Source: Cordilura impudica (lineage: Eukaryota; Arthropoda; Insecta; Diptera; Scathophagidae). Taken from it: 64,000 nucleotides of DNA. The stretch is taken from positions 131,725,437 to 131,789,436 of the forward strand of contig OY821520.1 in assembly GCA_963682025.1 (NCBI GenBank), in the 5' to 3' direction. Within the stretch, counting starts at the first letter, position 1; each line of letters begins with the position of its first letter. Shown one piece after another: positions 20,701 through 33,565 of the stretch. The position numbers and the translations under genes are program-made. The notes below the pieces were generated by a model. The model was given only the letters and a program-made list of their open reading frames with translations. It did not search any database and was not told the origin of the DNA.

Positions 20701-22860
20701 CTTTTACAACTAACTAGTAATATCTTTAAAGACACGTATTTTCTTTTGATTGAATTTATCATCTTTTGTCATAAACATAATCAATTATATTAAATCAATC
20801 ATAAGAACGTATTGAGGTTATTGAGCTTTTACTTTTTGGAATAATCAAGCAAATACTAAGAAAGGAAGCCAAAAAAAAAGGACAATGTACTCCAGCATAA
20901 ACAGAAATAGATTAAAAAATAAGTACAGTCTTATGAACACATAAATGGCTGACTTGTTGGTATACTACACTGAAAAGAACAAGTTAATGCATGCAAATAA
21001 AGGAATATTAAAAAAAAATTTTTTAATCAAAAGTCAGTGACCAAAAAACTAAGTTAAATGTGTTAAAAATGTGTTAATGATAAACTAAAGGTTAAAAAAC
21101 CAAAGATTAATTTTAAAAAAGAAAAACCACAAAAATACTTATTTATATTAGACATAAAAACAAGGTGTAACCTCTAAAGTGATTATTTTAACAGCCTAAA
21201 CAAATTAGTTTTTCTTTTTTTTAGTAAATGAAAAGCAAATATTTAAATTTTATCCGTGAAACAGAAAAATTTGCGCGCTTTTGTAAGAACAGACATGCGC
21301 ACATAACGGAGGGTAAATTTAGCTAAAAAGGGGCAATGTTTTGATTTTCTAGGAACAGTTATATTGGTTTTATCTTTCGTAACAAAACAAACATCTGTTT
21401 TGTGTTTGTCTTTCTATTGAGACGTATATAGAGTTGTTGTTTTTTTTCTTTGTTTGTTTTGGTTTTTCGGATATGGTATGCGTGGCAAAATTTTCTTTTG
21501 CTATGTGAAAAAAAAAGAATGGAAATGTTCTAGTGAAACATATTGGGGAAGATTGTTGGATTTAGTTTCTTTCAAAACGATAAAATCAACGAAAGGCAAT
21601 TGTTTTGATTCAGTTATTGCGAGTTTTTACACATAAACGGTTGTGCTTAATGCATGAAAATTAAATGTAACGGTGTTTAACGTTAAAAAGTTTTGGAAAA
21701 AAAACATTTAAGTTTAAAAACGAAGAAATTAAAATAAAAAAATAATACGAGAAAAAAAAATAAAAATAAAACTTTTTGGAAATATTACAATTAGCAAAAA
21801 AAAAAAATAATAATAATAATAATAAAAAATTTAATAGTGGCTGTATATTAATTATTGCACAAAGTTATAAACGAATTTAATATTTTCCAAAAAAATATTT
21901 TTTTTTTTAAATATTTTAATTTATTTTTAAACTGTAAATAAACCACAACCATGAAAAAAAATAAAAAAATTATATAAAACATATTTGAGTGTTAGAATTA
22001 TTAAGAAATTTTTGTATTAAAAACTAATATAAATAATTTAATTAGCAAAGTGTTAATAAAACTAAAAATATTAAAAAAATATTTAATCGTTTATTTCACA
22101 TTTAGAGTTTATTTATTCATAACGCGGATGATGATTGACCAATTGATTAATGTGTTTTTTGTTGAAAATTATGTGTGCAAAATGTTTTTAAATTCCTTTC
22201 AACAATTGTTTATTTTTGTGATGCTGTGCGAATAAATCATATTAAAGCAATTATTATGGAATAAATCAGTTTTTATTTAAATTATGGTAAAGGTAAGTGA
22301 AATAAATTTTTATTTACCCTTAAGCAGATATTCGTTGTTACGCTTCAAAATAAATCAACCAAATTTGTTCGTGAGGATTTGAATTTATTCAAATTTGGTT
22401 TGTTGTTGTTATGTGTAAGTGAATTTAAGATATTTTATGGCAGCTATTCTATATAAAATTTAAATGTTTGATTTGTTTCGAGGGTGCTTAAATTTGTTGA
22501 TCCATTTTTTCGACACAAAAAATTTGGCAATAACCAAACTTTCAAGCCAGCACCGCTTAAAGAGTACATCCGCAAAAGTTCTTTTGGCCATTATGGAACA
22601 AGAACCTCATCATCAAAAAAAAAAAAAATTTTTTTTTTTTTGAATCTTTTAGAATTCTTTTAGATTTTATTTACAGAAATAATGGAATTTATATTTTTGG
22701 ACAACATCACCGAAATAATAAAATTTCCTTAATCATATTACGCCCATTTCAATTAGTTTCGTTATATTTAATTCATATTAATTTTATTTTCGGGTTATGA
22801 ACCCACAGACTAACAATCTGCTGTAAGCGAATTTTGAATAGATATATACAGTGAGTAACA
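20701..22860. other. Stretch without recognisable transposons
   Basis: About 2.1 kb with no RT, transposase or terminal-repeat signal. It is A/T-rich with poly(A) and TAA runs near 21710-22060. One small gene-like hint is ATGGTAAAG immediately followed by GTAAGT at 22284-22298, preceded by an in-frame stop. It may be ordinary host non-coding DNA or an untranslated exon region. Confidence 0.35.
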
Positions 22861-22961
22861 ATGTAATGGACTTTTTTAATAAAATTTATATATTAATACA
22901 TGAAGGACAATTTTTTCATCCTTTTTTAAGCATAATGCGGGCACGGAGGATTGTGAAAATT

Positions 22962-25869
22962 AGTTTAGTTTAGTTTATTTATTTATGATTTCCCATACAA
23001 CAAGATTTATAATCTTATAATTAAAGTATAGGAGTTTTATATTGAATTGAAATAGAAAATTTGAATAAATTTGTCTTAAAAATATAATAATGGTAAATAT
23101 AAAAATATTAAATAATTTTAAAGAAAAAAAATAACGAATTATAACCAAAAATGTTAATACAAATATTACTAAATAAAATAATATAAAAAAATAAAAATAA
23201 CAAAATTAGTTAAATAAAAAATATAAAATATAAACGGATCCGCAAAAAAAAAAAAAAAAATTTTTAAAAAATAAGAAAAAGGAGCAGCTAAAAAATGTAA
23301 AAATTTCCCTCTTAAAATGCATTGCGTTGCTTATAATTTTAATGGACGATGGTAGCGAATTCCAAAGACGTATTGAGGAGACATAAAATTGTCATTTGGT
23401 TACTAAATATTGGTATCTAATGTACATTATGTCATGATTTCTAGCCGTGCGCATAAAAACGAGTCTGTCATACAGATATGTTGGCTGATGTGTACGTACA
23501 ACTTTATATAAGAACAGTAGCGTTTTTATCTTTAACAAATTTTCAAATGTTACTCCGTAAAGTTTTTTTGAGTAGTACGATATCGGCTCATATTTTCGAA
23601 TATTGAAAGCTTTTATAGCTCTTAGAATCAGTGCTTGCAAATATTTCGCAGCCATATAGTAGAGTTGGCATAAGATATGCTTTTGCAAGCAAAATTCGAA
23701 TGTTAAGAGGGGTTATATGTTGTGTATTCCATAACGTTCTAAGCATTGAGTAAGTTCTCCCAGCAGCAGAAGTAATATGGTTAGACCATGTGAGATTTTC
23801 ATTAAAAATAATACCTAGATTTTTAGCTGTTGATACGATTTCAATTTTCTGGTTGTTTAACATAATCAATAGTTCAAAAGGCAGTGTCATTGTTCTTCTT
23901 GTAAAAATCAAACACTTTGATTTAGAGGGGTTGAGGCATAAACCATTTGCACTTGCCCATGTATAAATCTTATTAAGATCTGAATTTAATTTTGCAACGC
24001 AATCAATTATGCTGCTTATACCAGTAGTTATATATAACTAAACATCGTCAGCATATATGTGTACATTGCAAAACAATAATTGTTCTACTAGGTCATTCAC
24101 GTAGAAGGTAAAAAGAAGAGGTCTCAGTATTGATCCTTGGGGTCCGCTCTTCATAACTGGCCACACACGAGAGGTTTTATTGTTTGCAAAAACTGACTGG
24201 CTACGATTCAACAGATATGAAGACAACAAACGAATAGACTAAGGGGAGAAATTAAATATTTTGTGTAATTTAAAGTATATAACCTCATGATCCACCATGT
24301 CAAACGCTTTGGAATGGTCAAGTAAAACAAGAAAAGAAATGTCTCCAGCATCAATACTCTCTCGTATATACTCTGAAACATCTATGAGTGCTGATATACA
24401 ACTATGCTTGGGTCGGAAACCTGATTGCCTTTTGTCAGTAAATCGTTATCATTAATATACTTGCTAATTTGTCCATGAATCAGTCGTTCAAAAACCTTGG
24501 ATAGATAAGGTAGTATGGCAATTGGACAATAATCATTGTTAGATTTTAGGGTGGGTATAATTTTTGCGTGTTTCCTACTTTGCGGGTAAATACTCTTTGT
24601 AATTGTATTATTAAATATATACATTATAAATAGCAGAACATACGAAAAATAATTTTTAAAAATTTAGGATGAATATTATCGAATCCTACAGCATCAGATT
24701 TAATTGCTTGACAGCTTGAAAATACATCTTCTTGGTTTATACAAATAAAACAGAATGAACTGCATTGAGGGGCTAAAATTTATCTTTGATCATAAAAGTT
24801 CATATTTGAAGTAATGTTAGGGAGATTCATGAAAGATACATTGAGTTTATCTACATCTATTTCACTAGATATTAATGGCGATGATTTTCCAATTCCAATT
24901 TCTCGTATAGTTCTCCAAGTTTTCTTAGTACCAGCTGCAGATGAAAAACGACATGAATAGAACTTGGATTTCGCAGCTTCACTTTACTTCTCTTCGTGCA
25001 TTTACATATTCCGTATGTAGATCAGTAATTTTAAACATTTTCCAGCGTTTATATGCAAAATCCCTACGAGTAATAGCTAATTTTATTTCCATATGGAACC
25101 ACGGTTTCTTCCTAGTAGTTTTCCTCAAAGTTCTCACCGGAACAGATTTACTAAAAACTTGCAACAAATTTTCCTCTAGATATTTCAGTTGTTTATCAAC
25201 CGAGGGCATATAGTAGATATTACTCCAATTTATTGCTGATAGCTCAAAGGACATATTGGCATAGTTTATGTGATCAAAATCATAATAGGTAATAGTCTCA
25301 CTTTCATGCTGCAGTTTGAAGTCATATGCCAAGAACAAAAGATCATGTTTGGAGAAACATGGTGCTGACAACTGATCATATAGGAAGACTTTATGTATAT
25401 TGCTGACAAAGAATATATCTAATAATGTATTAGTTGTAGTGGAGAAATGAGTTGGCATAGTAGAATTTGTAGGGTCAAAGCCAAATGTTTTCATACCATT
25501 AAGTAGATGTTGTTCAACAAGAATATTAGAATTGAAATCTCCACACACTACTACGTCATCATATTGTATGGTAAGACTTTCGATAGTTCTCAGAAAACCA
25601 TCAGTTCTTACTCTGCAATTAGGTCTATATACATCTCCTACTAGTAATTTTCGACCACTGCTTACAACTTCAACAAATAAGTGTTCTATTATATTTGAAG
25701 TAGTGCGTGTACTTTCTTGTACATTATCATTTGAGATATTATCTTGTATATTACTATTGTCTGAATTCTCCACAATGTTAGAATTTGTAATCATTTTGCT
25801 AACAATTCCCTTTCTGACGTACATAGCAATACCACCGCAAGGAGTTTTCCTATCACAACGATAAATATT
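22962..25869 (-). mobile_element. Jockey-like non-LTR retrotransposon (family 2), 5'-truncated copy
   Basis: It is inserted in a Helitron. GAAAATT at 22955-22961 and GAAATT at 25870-25875 look like a target duplication. The 3' end (left) carries a TTTATTTATTTATGA-type region also seen at the 3' end of the copy at 29246. The 5' end stops inside the endonuclease domain, as expected from incomplete target-primed reverse transcription. Confidence 0.7.
23392..25869 (-). pseudogene. Family 2 ORF2: endonuclease and reverse transcriptase, several frameshifts
   Basis: On the minus strand the frame enters at 25869 within the endonuclease (RCDRKTPCGGIAMYVRKG). It continues with VVCGDFNSNILVE, TTTNTLLDIFF and FSKHDLLFLAYDF, which are endonuclease motifs, to 24979. 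The RT is broken into pieces: YCPIAILPYLSKVFERLIHG (24382-24624), SGPQGSILRPLLFTFYVNDL and HIYADDV (24038-24229). The C-terminus is STAKNLGIIFNENLTWSNHI (23588-23911) and ISYYSKKLYGVTFENLLKIK (23392-23688). The YADD box is intact, but the gene has at least four breaks. Confidence 0.8.
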
Positions 25870-26207
25870 GAAATTGCCATAGTGCAGAATTTTAAAATTA
25901 ATGTATAAACTATGTTAATAATATATTAGATTAAATAAAATAAAATATTAACAATGAATAATTTTATAAGAGCTTATCGATTTTATCTAATTCACATTTC
26001 ATCGAGTTTCATTATAATTGCATATCACATGCCCTGTGTTGAATTGTGAATTGCCTAAAATTGATTAACATACCTTTATGCTCTTGTAAAATTATTTACT
26101 GTCTAGATTTTGGACATTATTCGATCTTTGAAATATATCAATAGTTAGTTTAATTTTTCGAGCCTAAGGTTAGTTTTTATTTAATTTTATGTTTCTATGT
26201 TACATGT

Positions 26208-28472
26208 ATGTATATTTCTGTTCCAAGAATAAAAATTCGCAATAAAGATCAAATAAATTTATTGCCACAAATTTTACAATTTATTAATGACAAAAAAAGT
26301 TTACGTAGAACTCTATTTAGATGTGTTGATCATGACAGTAAGGTGATAATTAGGAACTTAAATAAAATTATTAGAGACTTAATAATACGACACGAGGAAG
26401 AGTATTGGAATAAATATTTTAGGAAATAAAAAATGAACAACATGACTTATAAGAAGATTAAGCGTCTCTGTGGTCTAAATAAGAAGTGTGCCTTGGCTGA
26501 TATAGTATACTCAAATGGTAATTTGATTTCGGATAGTGTTCGTAAAGTAAATACATTGGCTGAACATTTTTTTAGTGTTCATAAGCAAAATCATTATATA
26601 GGAATGCAGTCATTTTCCAATTTCGTTAAAACTGAAATCTCTGTTTTGAAAAAATAATTCCCCTATAATTAGTTTTAATGAACTCTTTACTGTAGATGGA
26701 AAATCTGCATCCAATGGAAATGTAAACTATAAAAAATTTATTGGCAGTGATGAAATAAAGGATGCCATACTTTGTAGAAATAATAAGAAAAGTTCTGGAT
26801 TTGACGATGTTTCTAATTTTGTTTTAAGAAAAACTAGTTCACTTTTTTGGAATTTTCTAACTATTTTGTTTAATCAAGCATATAATTTAGGTTATTTTCC
26901 ATCAATTTGGAAGTGTGCAAAAATTATTCCTGTTCTCAAACCTAATTCTGATCCAACTTTAGTGAGTAGTTATAGACCAATTTCTTTACTATCTAACATT
27001 AGCAAAGTTTTCGAGTATATTATTTTGAAGAAGATTAATAACCATATTTTCGATAATCCTGTACTGAAGGACAGATGGAAGCATTCCACTGTACATGGCC
27101 TCACAATGCTATCAGACTTTATTTCTACTAATCTTTGTAATAGAAGTGCTTCAATAATTCTTAGTTCAGATTTTGAAAAAGCTTTTGATACTGCTTGGCA
27201 GGAGGGAATTGTTTATAAGATGTTTAGAACTTTTAGGTTTAATAAAAATGTTTGCAGGTTCATTTTTCATTATTTATCTAGTAGAAATTTTTATGTTAAT
27301 TTTGATAACTTTAATTCTGATAGTAGATATGTGTTGGCTGGAGTTCCTCAGGATTCTCTTTTAGGGCCAATTTTATACAATATTTATTTAGCAGATATCC
27401 CTGAACCTCCTGAGGGAGAAAATATTATATCTCTAATAAATTCTTACATTGTTGAATTGACACAGTATTTTGACAAATGGAAATTAAACTTAAATAAAAA
27501 TAAATGAATTATCAATTATTAAGGGTAAAAAAAAATATTTGTTTCCAAATGCTAGGAAATTTATTCCGAGTATTAAAATTAAAAATGAATTAGTTTCCTA
27601 TATTGATAAATTTAAATATTTAGGAGTTTTTTTTTCAAGAATCGTTTACTTTTTATATTGAAGAAAGCACAAAATGCATTTTTTTTCTTATTGTAATTTT
27701 CTTAGGCGAAATAAAATGGTCAAGACTAACATAAAATTAAATTGCTATAAACAAATTATACGTCCTATTTTATTATATGCTTATCCAATTTGGTTCTCAG
27801 TTTCATCTCACCAAATCGAAAGATTAAGAATTTTTGAACGCAAAATTTTAAAAATGTGTTCCGGACTAAAAAATATAAAGCTATATGATGGTTCTATTAA
27901 AAAAGTTTCTAATAGAAACATTTATAAAAAATGCAAAATGAAAAGGATTGACAACTTTTTGATCAACTTTGGTCTAAGGTTTTTATATTGCTGTAATAAT
28001 ATTGAGAATGTTCTTATTTCTAAATATATGGAAAAGTTTAATACCTTTACATTTCCTCTAGTTGAAGGATATTATTCTCCGCTACACTTAAAATTTTTAG
28101 ATGATAATAATGTAGTTTTTAACAAATATAAAGCTATATGATGGTTCTATTAAAAAAGTTTCTAATAGAAACATTTATAAAAAATGCAAAATGAAAAGGA
28201 TTGAAAACTTTTTGATCAACTTTGGTCTAAGGTTTTTATATTGCTGTAATAATATTGAGAATGTTCTTATTTCTAAATATATGGAAAAGATTAATACCTT
28301 TACATTTCCTCTAGTTGAAGGATATTATTCTCCACTACACTTAAAATTTTTAGATGACAATAATATAGTTTTTAATAATTCAAAGGCTTTATTATATCAC
28401 AGAAGATTTAATTCGCTAGATATAAATAACACAGTTTATAATACATCGCAATTTATATCTAATGTTAGTTGA
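26208..28472 (+). pseudogene. Family 3 ORF2: reverse transcriptase lacking the YADD region
   Basis: Motifs in order are LADIVYSNGNLISDSVRKVN (linker), KSSGFDDVSNFVLRK, GYFPSIWKCAKIIPVLKPNS, SYRPISLLSNISKVFEYIIL, SSDFEKAFDTAW and AGVPQDSLLGPILYNIYLAD. After PEPPEGENI the text jumps to LINSYIVELTQYFDKWKLNL, so the FADD/YADD catalytic box is missing. C-terminal motifs are FKYLGVFFS and QIIRPILLYAYPIWFSVSSH. A 253-bp tandem duplication lies in the C-terminal part. The enzyme is inactive. Confidence 0.75.
27881..28386 (+). repeat. 253-bp tandem duplication inside the family 3 element
   Basis: CTATATGATGGTTCTATTAA starts at 27881 and again at 28134, and the following sequence matches almost base for base. 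The period (253) is not a multiple of three, so the duplication breaks the frame and makes the C-terminal peptide MKRI.NFLINFGLRFLYCC appear twice. Confidence 0.9.
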
Positions 28473-28520
28473 TACATTCTATTTAATTTATTATTATTAT
28501 TATTTATTTTGTTTTTTTTT

Positions 28521-29245
28521 TTTTTTTTTTTGTTATGTTTCCTTAGTTTGTAAGATTTCTTTTTGTACAAAACTAATTATAATAATGATACATTTTCCCC
28601 CCTTTTTTGAATAATTTTTTTTAAGTATTTATTTACATAAACATGTTATTAATTATAAATGTTTAAAATATTTTTTTTTTAACTAAACAATTTAAAACGA
28701 AAAAACAAACAAAAAACATTAAAAGCCACCTACTTTATATGTTGCAGTGCAACATATGCGATTCAAAATGTTTTCTGTAATCATTTACGACTTGCAATAA
28801 GTATTGCTTTTCTTTAATTTTATATTATTATATTAATAATATATTTCATATTAGCTTTGGGTCATTTGTGGGTCTTCTTATTTTATTTAAAAAAATATAA
28901 ATAGTTTTTATACATAAATTATTTTATAACAAAATTGGTTAAAAGTTGTTTTAATATATATTCGCGAGCAATAAGCAGATAATTGCACCAAAGATATATC
29001 ACAATGGATTATTTTGATCCCAGGAGCACTGAAGGGTTAAATAAATAAAAACTAACCGAATTATTTTTCTTAAATTCTAAATAGTGGTTTCATCGAGTTG
29101 TATAGAATAACTCGTTTTCGGAAATTTTTATTTAAAAATATCTTAAAATCCAAAGCTGGCCTTGGCAGATAATGGGTTAACGTTTTCAGATTTATCTCAA
29201 ATTTAAGGAACGGAAGTTCTAGACATTTACATAGTTATTACATTT
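28521..29245. other. AT-rich spacer with a 21-bp palindrome
   Basis: Mostly A/T runs. ATATGTTGCA and TGCAACATAT, separated by one G, form a near-perfect hairpin at about 28738-28758. GAAGGGTTAA at 29030-29039 and ATGGGTTAAC near 29170 look like possible TTAA-linked ends, but no partner ends were found. No coding signal. Confidence 0.35.
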
Positions 29246-32100
29246 GTATTGTATTTATTTATTAAATGCGATTTTCCATTAAAACAAGACACAGTATCTT
29301 ATAAATAACAGTAATGGAATCAGATAAGTTATTCACTATATATTTAATATCAGTAACTCTAATCTAAATTCAAAATATTATAAATTACAATTAAAAATTA
29401 TTAAAGAAAAATCGAATAAAATCAATTAAAGTATTGGTATAGTAATTTTCTAAACCCTATTGCGTTGTTTTTATTTTGCATGGCATTAGGAAGCTGATTC
29501 CAGAGACGAATAGTTAGAATAAAAAATTGACATTCAGAGGCATGCTCCCGGTATTTAAATTGAATTATTCGATTCCCTTTGCAAGATCTTGCGAACTTTA
29601 ATAGTTCAAAAAGATATTTTGGAGCCTTTGTTATAATAATTTTATGTAGAAATAAAATGTTCTTGAATTTAATATAGTTGTCAAATGACATGTGTAAGAC
29701 ATGACACGAGTGTTGGGATACATGATCAAATTTTCTTAATCCAAAGATATAGCGAATAATGTTGTTGAAAGTTACAGTAAGTTTTCTGTTATCCCTAGAG
29801 TTGCAACCTGTGAAAACCTCAGATGCATATAGTAATGTTGGTAAAATTTATGTTTTAGCAAATAGCAATCTTATTTTCAGTGGAGTAAAGTGCTGTGTTA
29901 ACCATACACTTCTTATCATACTATAAATTTTGCCACAGGATTGATTAATATGATCTGAGCAAGTCAGAGTTCCATTAAACACAACTCCGAGATTTCGTAC
30001 AGAGTCCAATTTTAGAGCCCCCAAGGAAGACATTAATCTCATTCTCCAAATGCATCACTTTCTTGTTTATTATAATACACTTAGATTTATTTGGATTAAG
30101 TCGTAGACCATTTGCCGTTGCCCAATTTAGAATACGTTAGAAATCATAATTTAGTTCTTGAGTTTTGGAAATAATTGAATACTTGGTACTACTTAAATAT
30201 AGCTGAATGTTATCAGCGTACATCTGAACTTTAGATAATTTAATTTGTTGTGGAAGATCATTGGCATATATCGAATAAAGTAGTGGTCCAAGGATTGAAC
30301 CCTGTGGTACCCCTCGTATAACTTGCAATGAGTTTGAGATGTAGCTACCATTAGCGACAGATTGGGATCTTTTTGTGAGATATGAAAACATGAGTCTAAC
30401 TGCTAATGTAGAAAAGTTAAAAAACCTCTTCAGTTTGAGGCATAAAATTGAGTGGTATACCGTATCAAATGCCTTTGAGTGGTCCAATAAAACCAAAAAA
30501 GATATTTTTCCATCATCCATGTTACTTCTTAACTCCTCAACTACATCAGATAAAGCTGCTATACAGCTATGTTGTGGCCTGAAACCAGATTGATGCTCTG
30601 TAAGTAAGTTGTTGTCGTTTAAATACCTAAAGATTTGTCTGTGTAAAAGGTGCTTGAAAACTTTAGAGAGATATGTAAGAATTGCAATCGGGTGGTATTC
30701 GTTACCCGTTTTTGGTATTGGTATAATTTTGGCATGTTTCCACTCCATTGGAAAGATGCTAGTAGTGGTTATGGAGTTAAACAAGTACATTATAAAACGG
30801 ACAATCCATGGTAAAATCATTTTTATAAATCTGGGGTGTATATTATCAAGGCCCACTGCATTCAATTTAATAGCATTGAGACTTTCAACTACCTTTGTTA
30901 GTGTTACACACTGAAAGTTAAATTTGGGAATGTTTAAATTATTACAGGGAAAATCATCATAAAATTCGTTATTTACGGCTGGTAGAGGAATATTTACAAA
31001 AGCTTCATTTAGCGCATTAATGTCAACATTCATTGATTGATTAATTGTCTTATTTATTCCAATTTCGCGTATTTGTTTCTAGGTTTTTTTACTTCCAATA
31101 TCTGTATTAAATTTATTAAAATAATAGGAAGACTTATCATGCCATATTTTGGAAACAACCGCTTTCCTAGCCATCTGATATTCGTCGTGATATTCTGATA
31201 TCCTGTAACGTTTCCACTTCTGACACAGATTATCACGGTGTTCTATTAGCATCTTGGTTTCCATTGTGAACCAAGGTCAATCTCAATCTTTAATAGTTTT
31301 CGTTTTGTTGAGGACATGTTTGTTGTAAATTCCTAAAATTTTACCATTAAGAAATGACAGTTGTAAATAGAAAATTTGATCCCATGGAATAGAGCAAAGA
31401 TCATATCCCAAAGCCAAGATATTAATATTATTAAAATCACTATAAGAAAATGTTTGGGGCTAGATTTCTATTAAAAAATCTTATGATAAGAAGAGTAGAT
31501 CGTGCTTCGAAAATGCTGGTGCTGCTAACTGATCATAATGAAGGACTTTACTTTCATTACTGGTAAAGAAAAGATCAAGCAAAGTGGTATTTGTTGACGT
31601 GAAGTGTGTAGGTCTCGTTGTGTTGACAGCTGACAAATTAAACGTCGACATTATAGTGATAAGATTTGAGTCATCGAAAAGATTGTTATTAAAACCACCT
31701 GATATAATGACTTCGGAGTATGACATTAATGAAAGCTTTGTGGTAAGACTGTCAAACTTTATCCGTTTATGTGGACTGTATACACATCCAAGAAGAAGTT
31801 TATCACCACGACAATTTACGTCTACAAAAACATATTCCACGCCATTAGCTATATTATGTGTACAATTTAATTGACATGAAATATTATTTTTTATATAAAT
31901 TACGACACCACCAGCATGACTTCTTCTGTCGGAACGAAAGACACAGTACCCCTTCAGCTCATAGCTCAAGTTTATTACATAAACTTTTTGCATTTAAATG
32001 ACAAATACTGAAACCCTGTCTATGATTAGCCAGGATACGTACCATGTTATAATTATCATCTCTGGAGCCAACTTGTTCATATGATGTACTTGTCATTCTA
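29246..32100 (-). mobile_element. Jockey-like non-LTR retrotransposon (family 2), longer copy
   Basis: Same family as 22962-25869: shared C-terminal motifs and a 3' end with TTTATTTATT followed by a similar UTR. It reaches further 5', to an ATG at 32096 at the start of the endonuclease ORF. No ORF1 was recognised upstream. Confidence 0.7.
29422..32096 (-). pseudogene. Family 2 ORF2: endonuclease and reverse transcriptase with mutated catalytic boxes
   Basis: Read downwards from MTSTSYEQVGS at 32096, NHRQGFSICHLNA is the endonuclease start. IISGGFNNNLFDDS (GDFN changed to GGFN) and AFSKHDLLFLS follow in 31993-31481. The RT is open at 31033-30137: LDNIHPRFIKMILPW, HAKIIPIPKTGNEYHPIAIL, FLVLLDHSKAFDTVYH, IRGVPQGSILGPLLYSIYAN and MYADNIQLY. 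The catalytic box is YADN instead of YADD. The C-terminus continues at 30042-29848 (LDSVRNLGVVFNGTLTCSDH) and 29691-29422. It is dead by at least two key substitutions plus frameshifts. Confidence 0.8.
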
Positions 32101-33118
32101 AAGCAACGCAATAAAATTTACATTTAGTCGTATAAAGTAAATTTAATAATAAAAAATAAATGTTACAAAAATTTAAAAACATGATTGTCATATAATATTT
32201 TAAGCATCGCATCTAAAAATTCAACAGCACTTACAAAATATTTGAATTTTTTGAATACATTGTCTTTTATTAGCTTGGGGTCATATGTGACCCCAATTCC
32301 AAAAGGGTTAATGGGGTCATATTGTTTTTTTCCCTAGGCTATTAAGATAAAATATCACATTTAAAAGTAGAAAACTGATAAATTTTTGATACAAAATATT
32401 TACAGAAACATTTACAGAATATTTTAGAAAAATCACATTTTTCTCGATATCCGCAAAAATAAAATCCTTGTCAAAAAAATTCTAACAAAGGGATTTACCT
32501 AAAAATTCATACAGTTAATCTCTAACATGCATTGAACTAGATCTTAAGGAGCTATATCAATTTTTTAAAATTTTTTTTAATAAAATATTTCAAACTTGAA
32601 AAAGGAGTTTTCAAAATTTTATCAAAAAAATTTTCCATTTTCGGTCTCAATGTTAAGCATGTTAGGTTAACAAGGTGGTGATAAAACAATACTTCATAGA
32701 GACTAAAACAAAATTTTGGCTTTAATTAATTTCTTAAAGTTGAAAAAAATGCCATCAAATTTCATGATCTAGTTTTTTTTTGGCACATAAATGGTCTGGG
32801 GCATTTTCTATTTCGTGGCGAGTTTTTCCTAGATTTTGAAGTTTTATAGCTTTTTGGAAAGGTAATTTAACACTAATCCCGAATTATGTAACAGTTTGTC
32901 GGACAAATTAAACTATAGAATGAAATTTTCGTAAAATCTAAGAAAGGTCATATTTTCCCCATATAAATACACTTGAAATTTTCAATCTAAATGTTTTTGA
33001 TTGGCCCAAAACTTTGTATTTCTCACTTTTTTGCTATTCGCATATTTCTAGGGGGTGCGACCAACACTTTTTTTTTAAGGGCCACCCTAATGCAGGTAGA
33101 TACAATTTCATAATAAAA
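32101..33118. repeat. AT-rich DNA ending in a GGGTGGCCCTT-type repeat
   Basis: GGGGTCATATGTGACCCC (about 32278-32295) is a local palindrome, and GGGTTAATGGGG follows. From about 32700 to 33095 there is a repeat whose right end on the minus strand reads AGGGTGGCCCTT, an A run, then GTTGGTCGCACCCC. I have seen this style of end in fly repeats, but I cannot place it in a superfamily. Confidence 0.4.
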
Positions 33119-33313
33119 TTAACCAATATTGTTGAAATTAGTTGCAACATATAGGCCCAAGAGCCTGCTGGCTTTTGTTAACCACCGAGAATGAACGATT
33201 TCATCCGGACACGAACCTTCCGATATAGCTTTGGCTATTCGAAAGAGATACAAAACGTCAGCAGGAAGACTTTTTTCAACTTTAGTGTCCATAGGTGGAT
33301 GCATATTTCCCAA
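33119..33313 (-). pseudogene. Short fragment of a transposase-like protein
   Basis: The minus strand encodes DEIVHSRWLTKASRLLGLYV in a 64-residue frame. A HARWLT.A.R.LRLYV motif is familiar from unannotated arthropod transposon proteins. It is isolated, with no flanking coding sequence, so it is a relic at best. Confidence 0.4.
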
Positions 33314-33439
33314 TGAAATCGAATAATATAACGAAATATTTTTGTTACTTTTAAGGCAACTAAATTAAGCAACTCCGTACAGGTTGAATCTCACATAACG
33401 AATAATACAAATTCATATCTTTAGAAGATTATGTACCCC

Positions 33440-33565
33440 TATTATATTTAAAAAAGACAGGCAGACAGAAAGACGGATATCGACATCTGCTTTTATAAGG
33501 AGCAAGTTTATATATATGTTGTTTATGAGGTCTCCGCATAGTGGTGTGGAGGGTATAAAACTAAC
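33440..33565 (+). repeat. Dispersed-repeat end (GACAGGCAGACAGAAAGACGG ... TGGAGGGTATAAAA)
   Basis: It carries both hallmarks of the dispersed repeat seen at 56500-56670: a GACAGNCAGACNGACGG run and a final GTGGAGGGTATAAAA. It is shortened and diverged. Confidence 0.5.

Larger units (their letters stand above)
22885..26130 (+). mobile_element. Helitron family 2 copy, split by a non-LTR element
   Basis: The left part (22885-22961) matches the 5' region of the copies at 35319 and 47996 (ATATTAATAC.TGAAGG; GCGGGCACGGAGGA.TGTGAA). After the insertion it resumes at 25876 with CCATAGT and continues to TTGAATTGTGAATTGCCTAA and TTGATTAACATACCTTTA near 26040-26075, again matching those copies. The 3' hairpin and CTAG end are not found here, so the copy is incomplete. 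Confidence 0.6.
26131..28520 (+). mobile_element. Non-LTR retrotransposon (family 3), plus strand, 5'-truncated
   Basis: Coding fragments between 26208 and 28472 give an RT-containing ORF2 without an endonuclease, followed by a TTATTATTATTATT-type region and T-rich tract at 28487-28530. The 5' border, between the Helitron remnant and 26208, is not resolved. Confidence 0.65.

Noticed and set aside
29030..29180. piggyBac-like ends (GGGTTAA)
   Set aside because: Several GGGTTAA strings are present (also 32305), but no inverted partner or transposase was found.
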